NCBI GenBank assembly: GCA_025361705.1
Contig: JANYJW010000025.1
Location: forward strand, 42,671 to 106,670
Direction: 5' to 3'
Source of the DNA: Gemmatimonas sp.
GTDB lineage: Bacteria; Gemmatimonadota; Gemmatimonadetes; Gemmatimonadales; Gemmatimonadaceae
DNA: 64,000 bases
Part shown: positions 15,466-30,719 of the stretch, piece by piece
Layout of the letters: each line of letters opens with the position of its first letter
How positions within the stretch are numbered: the first letter of the stretch is position 1
Notes under the pieces: model-generated
Databases searched by the model: none
The model's input: only the letters and a program-made list of their open reading frames with translations
What the model was told of the DNA's origin: nothing
Position numbers and translations under genes: made by a program

Positions 15466-16239
15466 CTACTTCTTCTCCTCGCGGGCATCTTCGATTTCGG
15501 CGTGCGCAATTTCCTCGCCGGCGCCGATCTGCTTGGGCGCCTCTGACCCGCCGGCGCCGAGCAAGCCCATCTTCTGCTTGAGGGCGAGGAGCTGCTGATC
15601 GGCGCTCGCCGAGCCCGCCACTTTTTCCAGCTGCTTGAAGTCGTGCTGCAGCCGGTCGCCGGTGAACTCCTCGTCGATCTCGGTGCTCGCCTTGAGCATG
15701 CGCTCGTTCTGGTCGATGCGCTCTTCCATGCGGGCGAACGCGTCGAACGCCGATTTTTCCGACATCGACGACATGGTCTCGTTGATGCGGGCCTGCGCCT
15801 GCGCGCGACGCTGGCGGGCGAGCAGCAGGTTCTTCTTGCGCTTGGCCTCTTCAATCTTGTCGTTGAGGTCGCGCAGGGAGTTCTTGAGCTTCTCCGTCTC
15901 GGTCTGGTGCGCCTGCCACGTGGTCTCGAGCTGCTGGGCGTGGGCAAAGTGCTCGGACTGGCGCACGAGCGCCTGCTTGGCGAGATCGTCGCGCCCTTCC
16001 TTGATGGCGAGCATCGCCTTCTGCTCCCAGTCCTGGGCGGCCTTGTATTCGGATTCCGCCTGGTCCTTGAGGCGTTTCTCGTCGGCGATGGCTGCGGCGA
16101 CCTGCTGCTTGGCGCGCTGCAGCTGGGTCTTCATGTCGACGACGATCTGATCGAGCATCTTCTCCGGATTCTCGGCCTTCGAGATCAGGTCGTTGATGTT
16201 CGACTTGAGGAGCGTGGTGAACCGGTCCCAGATACCCAT
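15466..16239 (-). CDS. pspA: PspA/IM30 family membrane-stress protein
   Basis: Peripheral membrane protein that forms ESCRT-III-like assemblies and protects inner-membrane integrity. It is 257 aa and almost entirely coiled coil. The N-terminus MGIWDRFTTLLKSNINDLIS is the amphipathic membrane-binding helix, followed by KAENPEKMLDQIVVDM. A GTG two codons earlier overlaps the upstream stop; the ATG is 2 nt after that stop. The neighbouring CesT/YbjN-like and AI-2E genes suggest a small envelope-stress operon. No PspF-type activator or sigma54 site was seen. Confidence 0.93.
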   Translation of the reverse strand: MGIWDRFTTLLKSNINDLISKAENPEKMLDQIVVDMKTQLQRAKQQVAAAIADEKRLKDQAESEYKAAQDWEQKAMLAIKEGRDDLAKQALVRQSEHFAHAQQLETTWQAHQTETEKLKNSLRDLNDKIEEAKRKKNLLLARQRRAQAQARINETMSSMSEKSAFDAFARMEERIDQNERMLKASTEIDEEFTGDRLQHDFKQLEKVAGSASADQQLLALKQKMGLLGAGGSEAPKQIGAGEEIAHAEIEDAREEKK

Positions 16240-16241
16240 CG

Positions 16242-16646
16242 TCACTTTGCCTCGCGGATCGTCGCCAGCTCGCGGAGGTGCGAGGCCAAGGCGAGCGTGA
16301 TGCTTTCGTAAGCGGCCAGGAATTCCTGGAAGTCGAGGTGTTCGAGTTCGAGGGCCTCGGTGAGCACCACCGAATCGTTGTCGATGCCGTACGAGCCGTG
16401 CAGCAGGTCGGTGGCATTGAGTTCGAGCAGACGGCGGTTGAGGCGCGCGCTCGTGGCGTCGTCGGCCGGCGTGTCCATCACCTTGACGCGCAGCACGACG
16501 ACCGGCGGCGAGTGGTGGATGACGACGCTCAGGTCGAGCTCACCGCCGGGGTTGACGGTCCAGAGGCCCGACTCGACCTCGTGGTACGACGCCCCTTCGT
16601 TTGCCAGGCGGTCGAGGAATTTTTCGAGTTCTTCGCGATTGACCAT
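16242..16646 (-). CDS. YbjN/CesT-like small protein upstream of pspA
   Basis: Acidic soluble protein of 134 aa (MVNREELEKFLDRLANEGAS), with an alternating helix-strand pattern like the YbjN/type III chaperone (CesT) fold: GLWTVNPGGELDLSVVIHHS and VVLTEALELEHLDFQEFLAA. AGGA lies 6 nt before the chosen ATG; another ATG two codons earlier would touch the Shine-Dalgarno. Directly upstream of pspA and co-transcribed with it, so a partner or regulator of PspA is plausible (inference). Family assignment rests on resemblance only. Confidence 0.65.
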   Translation of the reverse strand: MVNREELEKFLDRLANEGASYHEVESGLWTVNPGGELDLSVVIHHSPPVVVLRVKVMDTPADDATSARLNRRLLELNATDLLHGSYGIDNDSVVLTEALELEHLDFQEFLAAYESITLALASHLRELATIREAK

Positions 16647-16858
16647 GGTCATTCCTGCGTCAGCGTGTGGGCATGCCTACGTTGGCCCCGTGGGTGGAAG
16701 TTTCACACTGGCACGGAGGCGGCGCCAGAGCCGTTGAGTCCGGACGTCGTGCGCGGAGTTCTGGACCCCATGTGCCGATATCTATCCACTATCTACTATT
16801 TATATTGATGGTGGCAGGCCCCTCCGGCGACGACGCGAGCCAGATTCCGCGGGTTCCC

Positions 16859-17736
16859 ATGATGAAGCATTCCAGAGATACCCACGACCGGGCTGCCCCG
16901 TCGCGCCTCCACCAGGCCGTGTCGGTCATGCTGCGCGCGCATGGGCTGGACGTGGCCGGGTATGACGCCGCGTTCCTGGAGAAGACCGTGGAGGAGCGTC
17001 GTGCCGCCACGGGGACTGGCACGCCGGAGTCCTACGTGCAACTGCTCGAGGATTCGCGGGCGGAGGGCGAGCGGCTCTTCCAGGCGCTCCGTGTGATTTA
17101 CAGCGAGTTCTTCCGGAACCCGCTCACGTGGGCGGCACTCGAGCGGCTCGTGCTTCCCGGCTTGGCCGATGCGCTGGTGCGTTCGGGGCGTTCGGAGCTC
17201 CGCATCTGGTCGGCGGGGTGCGCGGCGGGACAGGAGGCGTATTCCGTGGCAATGCTGCTCGACGCGATGCGCTCGTCGCCCGACGGCCCGGTGCCGTACC
17301 GGGTCTTCGCCACGGACCGTTCGCCGGAGAGCCTGGCGCGGGCGCCGTCCGGCACGTACGGCGCGGCGGCGCTCGGAAACGTTCCCCTCAAACACCTGCG
17401 GGGCAGTTTCACGCGGGAGGGCGAGTCGTACACCGTGGTGCCGAGGATTCGGGAGCGCGTCAGTTTTTCGGCGCACGACCTGCTCGAAGCCGGCACGGCG
17501 ACACCGCCCGCCAGCATCTACGGCGACTTCGACCTCGTGCTCTGTTGCAACGTACTGCTTTACTATCGACCGGAGAGCCGGCGTGCCATTCTTGAGCGTC
17601 TTCACGGCGCCGTGGCGGCTGGCGGCTTCCTCGTGACGGATGACACCGAAGCAACGATGGCCGCCGACGCCGGCGGGTTTCTCATGATGGATGCCCCTGC
17701 GCCGATCTTCCGGCGATTCGACGGGAACCACCTCGC

Positions 17737-17740
<4 letters not shown>
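16859..17740 (+). CDS. cheR: CheR-type protein-glutamate methyltransferase
   Basis: SAM-dependent methyltransferase that in chemotaxis methylates receptor glutamates, 293 aa from MMKHSRDTHD. A small helical N-domain (residues about 10-80) precedes a Rossmann domain. Family motifs are YSEFFRNPLTWAALERLVLP, the SAM loop LRIWSAGCAAGQEAYSVAML, DRSPESLARA and DLVLCCNVLLYY. The stop overlaps the next kinase start (ATGA). There is no CheB, CheW or methyl-accepting receptor here, so the target is probably not a classical chemoreceptor. A start 17 codons upstream (16808) is possible; no clear ribosome site decides. Confidence 0.88.
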
Positions 17741-20740
<3,000 letters not shown>

Positions 20741-20751
<11 letters not shown>

Positions 20752-22786
20752 AGCGCTGACGATCCTGGCCGTTGACGACAACCGCGACAACCTGGTCACC
20801 TTCAGGGCCGTGGCACAGGACGCGCTGCCGGGGTGCCGCGTGCTGACCGCTCAGAGCGGCGAGGCGGGGCTCGTGCTCGCCGCCGCGGAAGACCCGGACG
20901 TGATCCTGCTCGACATCGTGATGCCGGGCATGGACGGATTCGACGTCTGCCGCAGGCTGAAGGCGGACGTTCGCCTGCGCATCATCCCGGTGATCTTCCT
21001 CACGGCGCTGCGCACCGATCAGGCGGCGCGCATCAGGGCGCTCGAGACCGGCGCCGAGGCATTCCTGTCGAAGCCGATCGACCCCCTGGAACTGATCGCG
21101 CAGATCCGCGCCATGGCCAAGATCAAGGCGTCGCACCAGGCTCGGCGGCTGGCCACGGACGAGCTCGAGGCGCTGGTGGCGGAGCGCACCCGGGAGCTCG
21201 AGAGGGAGCTGATGAGCCGCCGGCAGGCGGAAGAAGCCGCGGCGCGACTGTATCAGGCCAACGAGCTGCTCCTGACGTCGGTGGCGGAAGGGATTCTGGG
21301 GCTGGATGTGCGTGGGCGGCACACGTTCGTGAATCCCGCGGCGGCGGCGATGCTCGGCTACGCCCCGGAGGAGTTGATCGGCAGGCCGAGCCACAGCGTG
21401 TGGCACCACACACGCGCTGACGGTACGCCGAATCCCGTGGAGGAATGCGCCATCTTGGCCGTGTATCGCAGCGGCACGGCGCACCGTTCGGCCGACGACC
21501 TCTTCTGGCGGAAGGACGGAAGTTCCTTCCCCGTGCAGTACACGGGCACGCCGATGCGCGACGGCGGGCGCGTGGTGGGCGCGGTGGTCACGTTCACCGA
21601 CATCACCGAGCTTCGAGCGTCCGAGGAGGCGCGCCGGAAGCTCGGGGAGCAGCTGGTGCAGTCGCAGAAGATGGAGTCGGTGGGGCGCCTGGCAGGCGGC
21701 GTGGCCCACGATTTCAACAACATGCTGGGCGTCATCATCGGCCACGCGGAACTCGCGCTCATGCACGTGGGCGCCAACACGCCGCTGCTCGAGGACCTGC
21801 AGGAGATCCGCAAGGCCGCCGAGCGCTCGGCCGAGCTGACGCGGCAGCTGCTCGCGTTCGCCCGCAAGCAGACGGTGGTGCGCCGGGTGCTCGACCTGAA
21901 TGAGACCGTCGACGGCATGTTGCGCATGCTCCGCCGGCTGATAGGCGAGCAGATCGAGCTGGTCTGGCGGCCGGGCGCCGGCGCCGCGGTCGTCCGCATG
22001 GACCCGTCGCAGATTGACCAGATCCTCGCAAATCTCCTGGTCAACGGGCGCGATGCAATCGAAGGCGCCGGAACGATCACGATCGAGACGTCGAGCGCTT
22101 CGCTCGACGCGGCGCACTGCGCCACGCGGCCGCACCTCGCGCCGGGCGAGTATGTGCTGCTGTCGGTGCGGGACAGCGGGCGCGGGATGGACCCGGGCAC
22201 GATGTCGAACATCTTCGAGCCCTTCTTCACGACCAAGGACGTCGGGCAGGGGACGGGGCTCGGGCTGGCGACCGTCTACGGCATCGTGAAGCAGAACGAA
22301 GGCCTCATCGGCGTGCAGAGCGAAAAGGGCGTGGGCACCCGATTCGACATCTATTTGCCGCGGCAGGCGGGATGTGTGACGCGCGGCGCCATGAACCCGG
22401 CGCAGCCCCCGTTGGCGCGCCCGCACGAGACCATCCTCTTGGTGGAGGATGAGCGGGCCATTCTCGAGATGACGACCCTCATGCTGCGGGGACTCGGGTA
22501 CCACGTGCTGCCCGCATCGACCGCGGACGAGGCGATGGAGCTGGCGGTGCGCAGTGCGAGTGAGCTCAGTCTGCTGGTCACCGACGTGGTGATGCCCGCG
22601 ACGAACGGCCGCGAACTCGCGACGAACCTGCTCAGCCTGTACCCGGGGCTGAAGCTGCTCTATATGTCGGGCTACACGTCCAACATCCTCGCGCACCACG
22701 GGGTGGCGGAGGAGGGCGGGCGTTTTCTCCAGAAGCCGTTTTCGCTGAACGAGCTGGCGCTCAAGGTGCGCGAAGCGCTGGAGTGA
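20741..22786 (+). CDS. soluble hybrid histidine kinase (REC-PAS-HisKA-HATPase-REC)
   Basis: Cytoplasmic 681-aa protein from a GTG start ([18 protein letters not shown]), preceded by GGAGG. Receiver 1 has D58 ([13 protein letters not shown]). A short coiled coil leads into a PAS domain about 175-295 ([20 protein letters not shown]). HisKA has H323 in [12 protein letters not shown]. HATPase motifs are [10 protein letters not shown] and [20 protein letters not shown]. The C-terminal receiver has D615 ([16 protein letters not shown]). There are no transmembrane segments. The terminal REC of the preceding kinase and the N-terminal REC here suggest a two-kinase phosphorelay, though no separate HPt or output regulator is visible. 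Confidence 0.92.
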
Positions 22787-22841
22787 ACGCGTCGCGCGGC
22801 GGCCGCTGGTGGAATGTGCGACCTTCAGAAACGACGGTGCG

Positions 22842-25649
<2,808 letters not shown>

Positions 25650-25772
25650 AGCTTGTCAATTTGGGGCCGGGAACCGCCAGATGGGAGCCGGGCGTACAAG
25701 ACGGGCCCGGTTGGCCGACCAAGCGCCGCACGGGCTAGATTGTTCCATCTGTCCCCCTTTTCCCGGAAGTTC

Positions 25773-26834
25773 GTGACGACGCGAGACCCGCTGCCCCCAC
25801 CCCACCCCGCACTCCCGCGGGCCGACTACGACCCCGCCCAGCTCTCGTTTGGCGATGTCGCGGCCGTGCCGCAGCTGCGGGTGGACCGGCAGGGCGACGG
25901 CGGAGGGGGCACGGACGAGGCCTCGGCGGTCACGTTTCGCGAGCCACCGGTCTGTGGAGAGTCGTCATACGACGACCTTGCCGAAGCGGGGCCCAGCTGG
26001 TCGGTGCGCATTGTCCAGGAGGCCGAGGCGTCGCCAGGCGGTGGACGCGCACGCCCGGCGGCTCCGCAACGCCCGGCTGCTCCGCAGCGCCCGGCGGCTC
26101 CACAGCGCCCGGCGCCACCGCAGCGCCCGGCGGCAGCGCGTCCCATGACGCGTCCAGCGGCGCCGGCGGCGGCGGCGGTGAGTCGCCCCGCGTCGTCGGT
26201 CCGGTCGTCGGGGCCTCATCCGATTCCTGTCGTCTCAACGTCGCCCATGCGCCCGACGCCGGTTGCCATGCCGGCCGCGTCGCTTGACCCGCTGAAGCGT
26301 TCCACCGAACTGTCGCCACACGACGCCGAGGTGGCCATTGCCTACGCACACGCCCTCGACAAGCATGGCAACTCCAGTGCCGCGCTTGCGGCGCTCGACG
26401 AGTGCGTGGCGGCGGGCGGCGACGAAGTGCGGCTGATCTGCGCCCGCGCCTTCCTGCTGGGCAGCCGGCTCAAATACGAGTTGGCGGAGGCGGAACTGCG
26501 GCGCGCCGCCAAGCTGCGCGCTGACGACCCCGAGGTGCAGGTGCAGACGGGCGTGCTCGCGTGCCGGCGCGCGCGCTGGCGCGACGCCGTGGAGCCGCTG
26601 CAGAAGGCGGCCAGCCAGCGCGCCGACGATCCACTGGCGCACTTCTATCTGGGCGAGGCCTTGAACCACGTGGACAACCTCGCGGCGGCGCTCGCCGCCT
26701 ACGATCGGGCGTCACGGCTCGACCCGTCCAACTGGCGCGCGTTCAAGGGAGTGGGCATCGTGCTCGACCGGCTGGGGCGCCCCGCCGACGCTGCAGTGGC
26801 GTATCGCTCGATGCGCGAGGCTCAGGGCCGGTGA
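25773..26834 (+). CDS. TPR protein with Pro/Ala-rich repeat linker
   Basis: A 353-aa protein from a GTG start preceded by GGAAG. The first 90 residues are low-complexity and acidic. Residues about 94-135 contain RPAAPQ hexapeptide repeats encoded by 18-bp DNA repeats. The C-terminal half (about 175-350) holds tetratricopeptide repeats, for example [20 protein letters not shown] and [20 protein letters not shown]. There is no signal peptide. The stop overlaps the glycosyltransferase start (TGATG), so they form one operon. A scaffold for that glycosyltransferase or its pathway is inference. Confidence 0.85.
   Translation: MTTRDPLPPPHPALPRADYDPAQLSFGDVAAVPQLRVDRQGDGGGGTDEASAVTFREPPVCGESSYDDLAEAGPSWSVRIVQEAEASPGGGRARPAAPQRPAAPQRPAAPQRPAPPQRPAAARPMTRPAAPAAAAVSRPASSVRSSGPHPIPVVSTSPMRPTPVAMPAASLDPLKRSTELSPHDAEVAIAYAHALDKHGNSSAALAALDECVAAGGDEVRLICARAFLLGSRLKYELAEAELRRAAKLRADDPEVQVQTGVLACRRARWRDAVEPLQKAASQRADDPLAHFYLGEALNHVDNLAAALAAYDRASRLDPSNWRAFKGVGIVLDRLGRPADAAVAYRSMREAQGR
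26051..26140 (+). repeat. five 18-bp repeats encoding RPAAPQ-type hexapeptides
   Basis: Five consecutive 18-bp units, typified by ACGCCCGGCGGCTCCGCA, lie inside the TPR gene. They encode a Pro/Ala/Gln linker. Because 18 is a multiple of three, copy-number change alters linker length without frameshift. Confidence 0.85.
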
Positions 26835-28216
26835 TGCGCCGGCTGCCGTCGGTCCTGCAGGTGAGCACGGCCGACGTCCTGGGAGGGGCGGAGCGCATTG
26901 CGCGGCAGCTGCACGAGGCCATCGTGTCGCAGGGCGGCGAGTCATGGCTGGCGGTGGGGCGCACCGAGGGGCATGTGCGCGGCGCGCTGACGATTCCCAA
27001 CGACGCCTTGCGCTCGTCCTGGACGCGGCGCTGGCTGGGGTTGGCGGAGCGGCTGGAACTCCGCGGCCTGGGGGCGTCGCTCGCGGCGCGCATCGCGCGC
27101 GGACCGGTGGGTGACCCGCTGCGCTGGGCGTCCGGCCAGGTGGGGATCGAGGACTTTCACTATCCAGGCACGCAGGCGCTGCTCAACTTGCCGCCGCGTA
27201 CGCCCGACGTGTTGCACCTGCACAACCTGCACAACCAGTATTTCGACGTGCGGCGACTGCCGCAGCTCTCTGCGGCGGTGCCGACGGTGCTCACGCTGCA
27301 CGACCAGTGGATCGTGACGGGGCACTGCGCGCACGCCCTCGACTGCACACGCTGGGAGACGGGGTGCGGGCACTGTCCGCACCTCGACACGTACCCGTCG
27401 GTGCTGCGCGACGCGACGCACTACAACTGGCGGCGCAAGCACCGGCTGGTCGCGGAGAGCGCGTTGCACGTGGCGGTGCCGTCGATGTGGTTGTACAACC
27501 TCGTCGCGCGCTCGCAGATGGCGCAGTCGTTCCGGAGCTTGCGGCTGATCCGGCAGGGCGTGGATCTCACCGTCTTCTCCCCCGGCGATCGCGTGGCGGC
27601 GCGCGCGCGGCTGGGCCTGCCGACGGACCTCAACCAGCCGGTCGTTCTGTTGCTTGCCGACTCACTGCGTGACGGCAGCTGGAAGGGCGGCGCCTGGGTG
27701 CGCGAGGCGCTGGACCGGTTCGTGACCAAGGCGCAGGGCCGCCGCGCGGACCTGCTGGCGGTGGGAGGCACCGAGGGGATGAACTGGACGTCGTCGCTGC
27801 CGGTCTGTTTTGTGGGCGCCGTGCACGATGACGCCACGATGGCGGCGTGCTACCGCGCGGCCGACGTGTTCGTGCATCCCTCGCGCTTTGAGAATTATCC
27901 CAACGCGATCATGGAATCGATCGCGTGCGGTACGCCGGTGGTGGCCACCGCCGTCGGGGGCGTCCCCGAGCAGGTGCGCCCGATCGACAGCCCCGCGGGG
28001 CACCAACCCACGGGCGCATTGGTGCCGAGCTTCGATGCCGACGGATTGGCCAGCGCGATGGAACGGCTGCTGACGCTCGACATGGCCGCGCGCGCACGCA
28101 TGCGGGCCGCCGCGCGCGAGGATGCGCAGCTGCGGTTCGATACGCGCGACATGGTGCGCACGTACCTCGCGTGGTACAGCCAGCTGTCGACGCCGCAGGC
28201 CCAGGAGAGCGCATGA
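26834..28216 (+). CDS. GT4-like glycosyltransferase
   Basis: GT-B fold glycosyltransferase of 460 aa. The N-domain begins [20 protein letters not shown], the donor-sugar GT family 4 style glycine region. The middle contains HLHNLHNQYFDVRRL and LTLHDQWIVTGHCAHALDC with a Cys cluster (DCTRWETGCGHCPH). The C-domain has the EX7E-like region RFENYPNAIMESIACGTPVV. It likely transfers a sugar for an envelope polysaccharide or glycan; donor and acceptor are unknown. It overlaps the TPR gene upstream and the transglutaminase-like gene downstream. Confidence 0.88.
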   Translation: MRRLPSVLQVSTADVLGGAERIARQLHEAIVSQGGESWLAVGRTEGHVRGALTIPNDALRSSWTRRWLGLAERLELRGLGASLAARIARGPVGDPLRWASGQVGIEDFHYPGTQALLNLPPRTPDVLHLHNLHNQYFDVRRLPQLSAAVPTVLTLHDQWIVTGHCAHALDCTRWETGCGHCPHLDTYPSVLRDATHYNWRRKHRLVAESALHVAVPSMWLYNLVARSQMAQSFRSLRLIRQGVDLTVFSPGDRVAARARLGLPTDLNQPVVLLLADSLRDGSWKGGAWVREALDRFVTKAQGRRADLLAVGGTEGMNWTSSLPVCFVGAVHDDATMAACYRAADVFVHPSRFENYPNAIMESIACGTPVVATAVGGVPEQVRPIDSPAGHQPTGALVPSFDADGLASAMERLLTLDMAARARMRAAAREDAQLRFDTRDMVRTYLAWYSQLSTPQAQESA

Positions 28217-29796
28217 GCACGAGTGCCGAGCGCGGCCGTCGTCGCACGCTGGTGGCGGCGCTGCTCCTGCTCGCCTGGGGCGGCGGACTCGCGCTGCTGG
28301 TGCGGCGCGAGTTCTTCCAGGGCAGCGCCGCGCGCCTGACGGAGGCGGCGCTGCGCCTGAGCCCCGGTGCGGCGTACTACATGGTGGAGCAGCACGGACA
28401 GCGGATTGGGTTTGCCTCGACGACGATCGACACGCTATCGCAGGGCATCGAAGTCACCGATTACTTCGTCGCGGACCTGCCGCTGGCCGGCCAGCTGCAC
28501 CGGGCGTCGGCGCGATCGGTGGTGGTGCTGTCGCGCGCGCTCGCCCTGCGCACCTTTGACGTGCAGGCCGACGCCGCGGGGGCGCCGATGCGCGTGACGG
28601 GGCGCACCGAGGGCGACAGCGCGGTGGTCTACGTCATGGACGTACCCGGCCAGCCCGCGGACACGCAGCGTGTGGCCGTGCGCGGGCCGGTGCTCGTGCC
28701 GACCTTGGCGCCGCTGGCGGTCGCGCTGGGGGAGACACCAAGACTCCACAAGACGTATCGCCTTCCGACGTTCGATCCGCAGCAGATGCAGTCTCGCGAG
28801 CTGGCCCTGACGGTGCGTGCGGAGAGCGTGTTCGTGGTGGACGACTCGGCGCGCTTCGACGTCGTGGCGCGCCGGTGGACGAGCGCGCGCACCGACACGG
28901 TGCGCGCGTGGCACGTGGTGAGCGAGGCCGGCACTGGTTTTGACGGCTGGGTGGACGTGCAGGGGCGCGTGGTGCTGGCCCGGCAAGCGGCGGGCATCAC
29001 GCTGCGCCGCATGGCCTACGAACTCGCCTTCGAGAACTGGCGGATTGCCCGCGATGCCGCAACGGTGGCTGGCCGCGATGCGGCCCGGGACATTTTGGAA
29101 AGCACGGCAATTTCCGCGGGCGTCTCGCTTGGCGCGGCCACGCTCCCGCGGTTCCGCGTGCGGCTCCGCGTGCGGCTCACGGGCGTGTCGCTGGCGGGAT
29201 TCGATCTCGACGGGGGGCGGCAGTCGCTGGTTGGCGACACCTTGCTCGTCGAGCGGCGGCCCGCGCCGTCCACGACGTTCTCGCTCACGCAGCGCGCGCC
29301 GGAGTTTCTGGCGCGCTTCCGCGCCGAGCTGGCCGCGGAGCCCTTGCTGCAGAGCACCGACATTGGCGTCGTGCAGCAGGCGATTGCCATCGCGGGCCTC
29401 GAGCGCGATGCGCGCCGCGTGGCGGAAGCGCTCAACCGTTGGGTGCACGACTCCCTGAAGAAGGAAGTGACCTTCAGTGTGCCCAACGCGCTGCAGGTGC
29501 TGCGCACGCGGCGCGGCGACTGCAATGAACACACGCAGCTGTATGTGGCGCTGGCCCGCGCGGTCGGCATTCCGGCGCGCATCACCACCGGACTCGCCTA
29601 CGTGCGCGGCAAATTCTACTACCATGCCTGGCCCGAGGTCTGGCTGGGCGAGTGGGTGCCCGTCGATCCGACCTTCGGTCAATTCCCGGCGGACGCCGCG
29701 CACCTGCGGTTCGTCATCGGTGGACTTGACCGACAGACGGAGCTGCTGCGACTGATCGGGAACCTGCGAATACAGACGCTGGACGGTAGACGGTAG
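28213..29796 (+). CDS. transglutaminase-like domain protein, membrane-anchored
   Basis: A 527-aa protein, MSTSAERGRRR then one hydrophobic segment (residues about 12-30), so probably periplasmic with an N-terminal anchor. The C-terminal transglutaminase core has the catalytic triad C437 (RRGDCNEHTQLYVALARAVG), H471 (YYHAWPEVW) and D485 (VPVDPTFGQF). The first 400 residues resemble no domain I can name. AGGAG lies 6 nt before the ATG, which overlaps the glycosyltransferase stop. The last codons (LDGRR) lie in a GACGGTAGACGGTAG repeat that supplies the stop. Likely a protease or crosslinking enzyme of the envelope. Confidence 0.85.
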   Translation: MSTSAERGRRRTLVAALLLLAWGGGLALLVRREFFQGSAARLTEAALRLSPGAAYYMVEQHGQRIGFASTTIDTLSQGIEVTDYFVADLPLAGQLHRASARSVVVLSRALALRTFDVQADAAGAPMRVTGRTEGDSAVVYVMDVPGQPADTQRVAVRGPVLVPTLAPLAVALGETPRLHKTYRLPTFDPQQMQSRELALTVRAESVFVVDDSARFDVVARRWTSARTDTVRAWHVVSEAGTGFDGWVDVQGRVVLARQAAGITLRRMAYELAFENWRIARDAATVAGRDAARDILESTAISAGVSLGAATLPRFRVRLRVRLTGVSLAGFDLDGGRQSLVGDTLLVERRPAPSTTFSLTQRAPEFLARFRAELAAEPLLQSTDIGVVQQAIAIAGLERDARRVAEALNRWVHDSLKKEVTFSVPNALQVLRTRRGDCNEHTQLYVALARAVGIPARITTGLAYVRGKFYYHAWPEVWLGEWVPVDPTFGQFPADAAHLRFVIGGLDRQTELLRLIGNLRIQTLDGRR

Positions 29797-29886
29797 TGGG
29801 GTGATGGACAGCGCCACGCCCGCCCCGTCATCGTCAGCCATCGATCGATCATCTGCCATCTGCCATCTCCTGTCTACCGTCCACCG
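29771..29886. repeat. degenerate intergenic repeats after the transglutaminase gene
   Basis: GGACGGTAGACGGTAG at the gene end is followed by a spacer and then the inverted versions ATCTGCCATCTGCCATCTCC and GTCTACCGTCCACCG. The opposing orientations could pair as RNA. Same word families as at 10219 and 56768. Confidence 0.65.
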
Positions 29887-29897
29887 CCACCTCCTTC

Positions 29898-30656
29898 ATG
29901 ATCCGCCTCACCGGCCTCACCAAGCACTACGGCTCGTTTGTCGCCGTCGACGGACTCGACCTGCACGTCCCGCAGGGCGAGCTCTTCGGCTTTCTCGGCC
30001 CCAACGGCGCCGGCAAGACGACAACGCTGCGCATGATCGCCGGCATCCTGAAGCCGACGGCGGGGCGCGTGGAGATCGGCGGCATCGACCTCGCCACCGA
30101 CCCCATCGCGGCGAAGGCGAAGCTCGGGTTCATTCCCGATCGTCCGTTCATTTATGAGAAGCTCACCGGCGGCGAGTTTCTGCGCTTCGTCGCCGGGCTG
30201 TACGACCAGCACGGCGCGGCGGTGGAACACCGCGCCCGCGAACTGCTGGCGCTGTTCGATCTCGAGGAATGGCGCGACGAGCTGGTGGAGAGCTACAGCC
30301 ACGGCATGCGGCAGAAGCTGATCATCGCCAGCGCATTCGTGCATCGCCCCGAGGTGATCGTCGTGGACGAGCCGCATGTGGGGCTCGACCCCAAGGCCAT
30401 CAGGATTCTGCGCGACCTGTTTCGCGAGTACGCCGCGCGCGGCCACACCATCATGATGAGCACGCACACGCTGGCGACGGCGGAGTCGCTGTGCGACCGC
30501 ATCGGCATCATTGTGAATGGCCGGATGCACGCGCTCGGCACCATGGAGGAGCTGCGCACCTCGGCGACGTACGGCGGCAGCGGGCTCGAAGAGATTTTCC
30601 TGCGACTCACGGGCGAGAACGCGGCGCGGAATCTCATGGATGTGCTCGATGCGTAG
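29898..30656 (+). CDS. ABC transporter ATP-binding protein
   Basis: A 252-aa ABC ATPase of an exporter. Walker A is GPNGAGKT (34-41), the signature reads YSHGMRQK (in place of LSGGQ, common in ABC-2 exporters), Walker B is VIVVDEPHVGLDP, and the H-loop is MMSTHT. All catalytic residues are present, unlike the ABC protein at 13362-14273. The permease follows 63 bp downstream after a short degenerate repeat. The substrate is unknown. Confidence 0.93.
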   Translation: MIRLTGLTKHYGSFVAVDGLDLHVPQGELFGFLGPNGAGKTTTLRMIAGILKPTAGRVEIGGIDLATDPIAAKAKLGFIPDRPFIYEKLTGGEFLRFVAGLYDQHGAAVEHRARELLALFDLEEWRDELVESYSHGMRQKLIIASAFVHRPEVIVVDEPHVGLDPKAIRILRDLFREYAARGHTIMMSTHTLATAESLCDRIGIIVNGRMHALGTMEELRTSATYGGSGLEEIFLRLTGENAARNLMDVLDA

Positions 30657-30719
30657 CATCGAGAGAGCAGACGGCAGGTGCCGGAGGGCAGGCGGCGCAC
30701 CGCCCACGGTGACCGCGCG

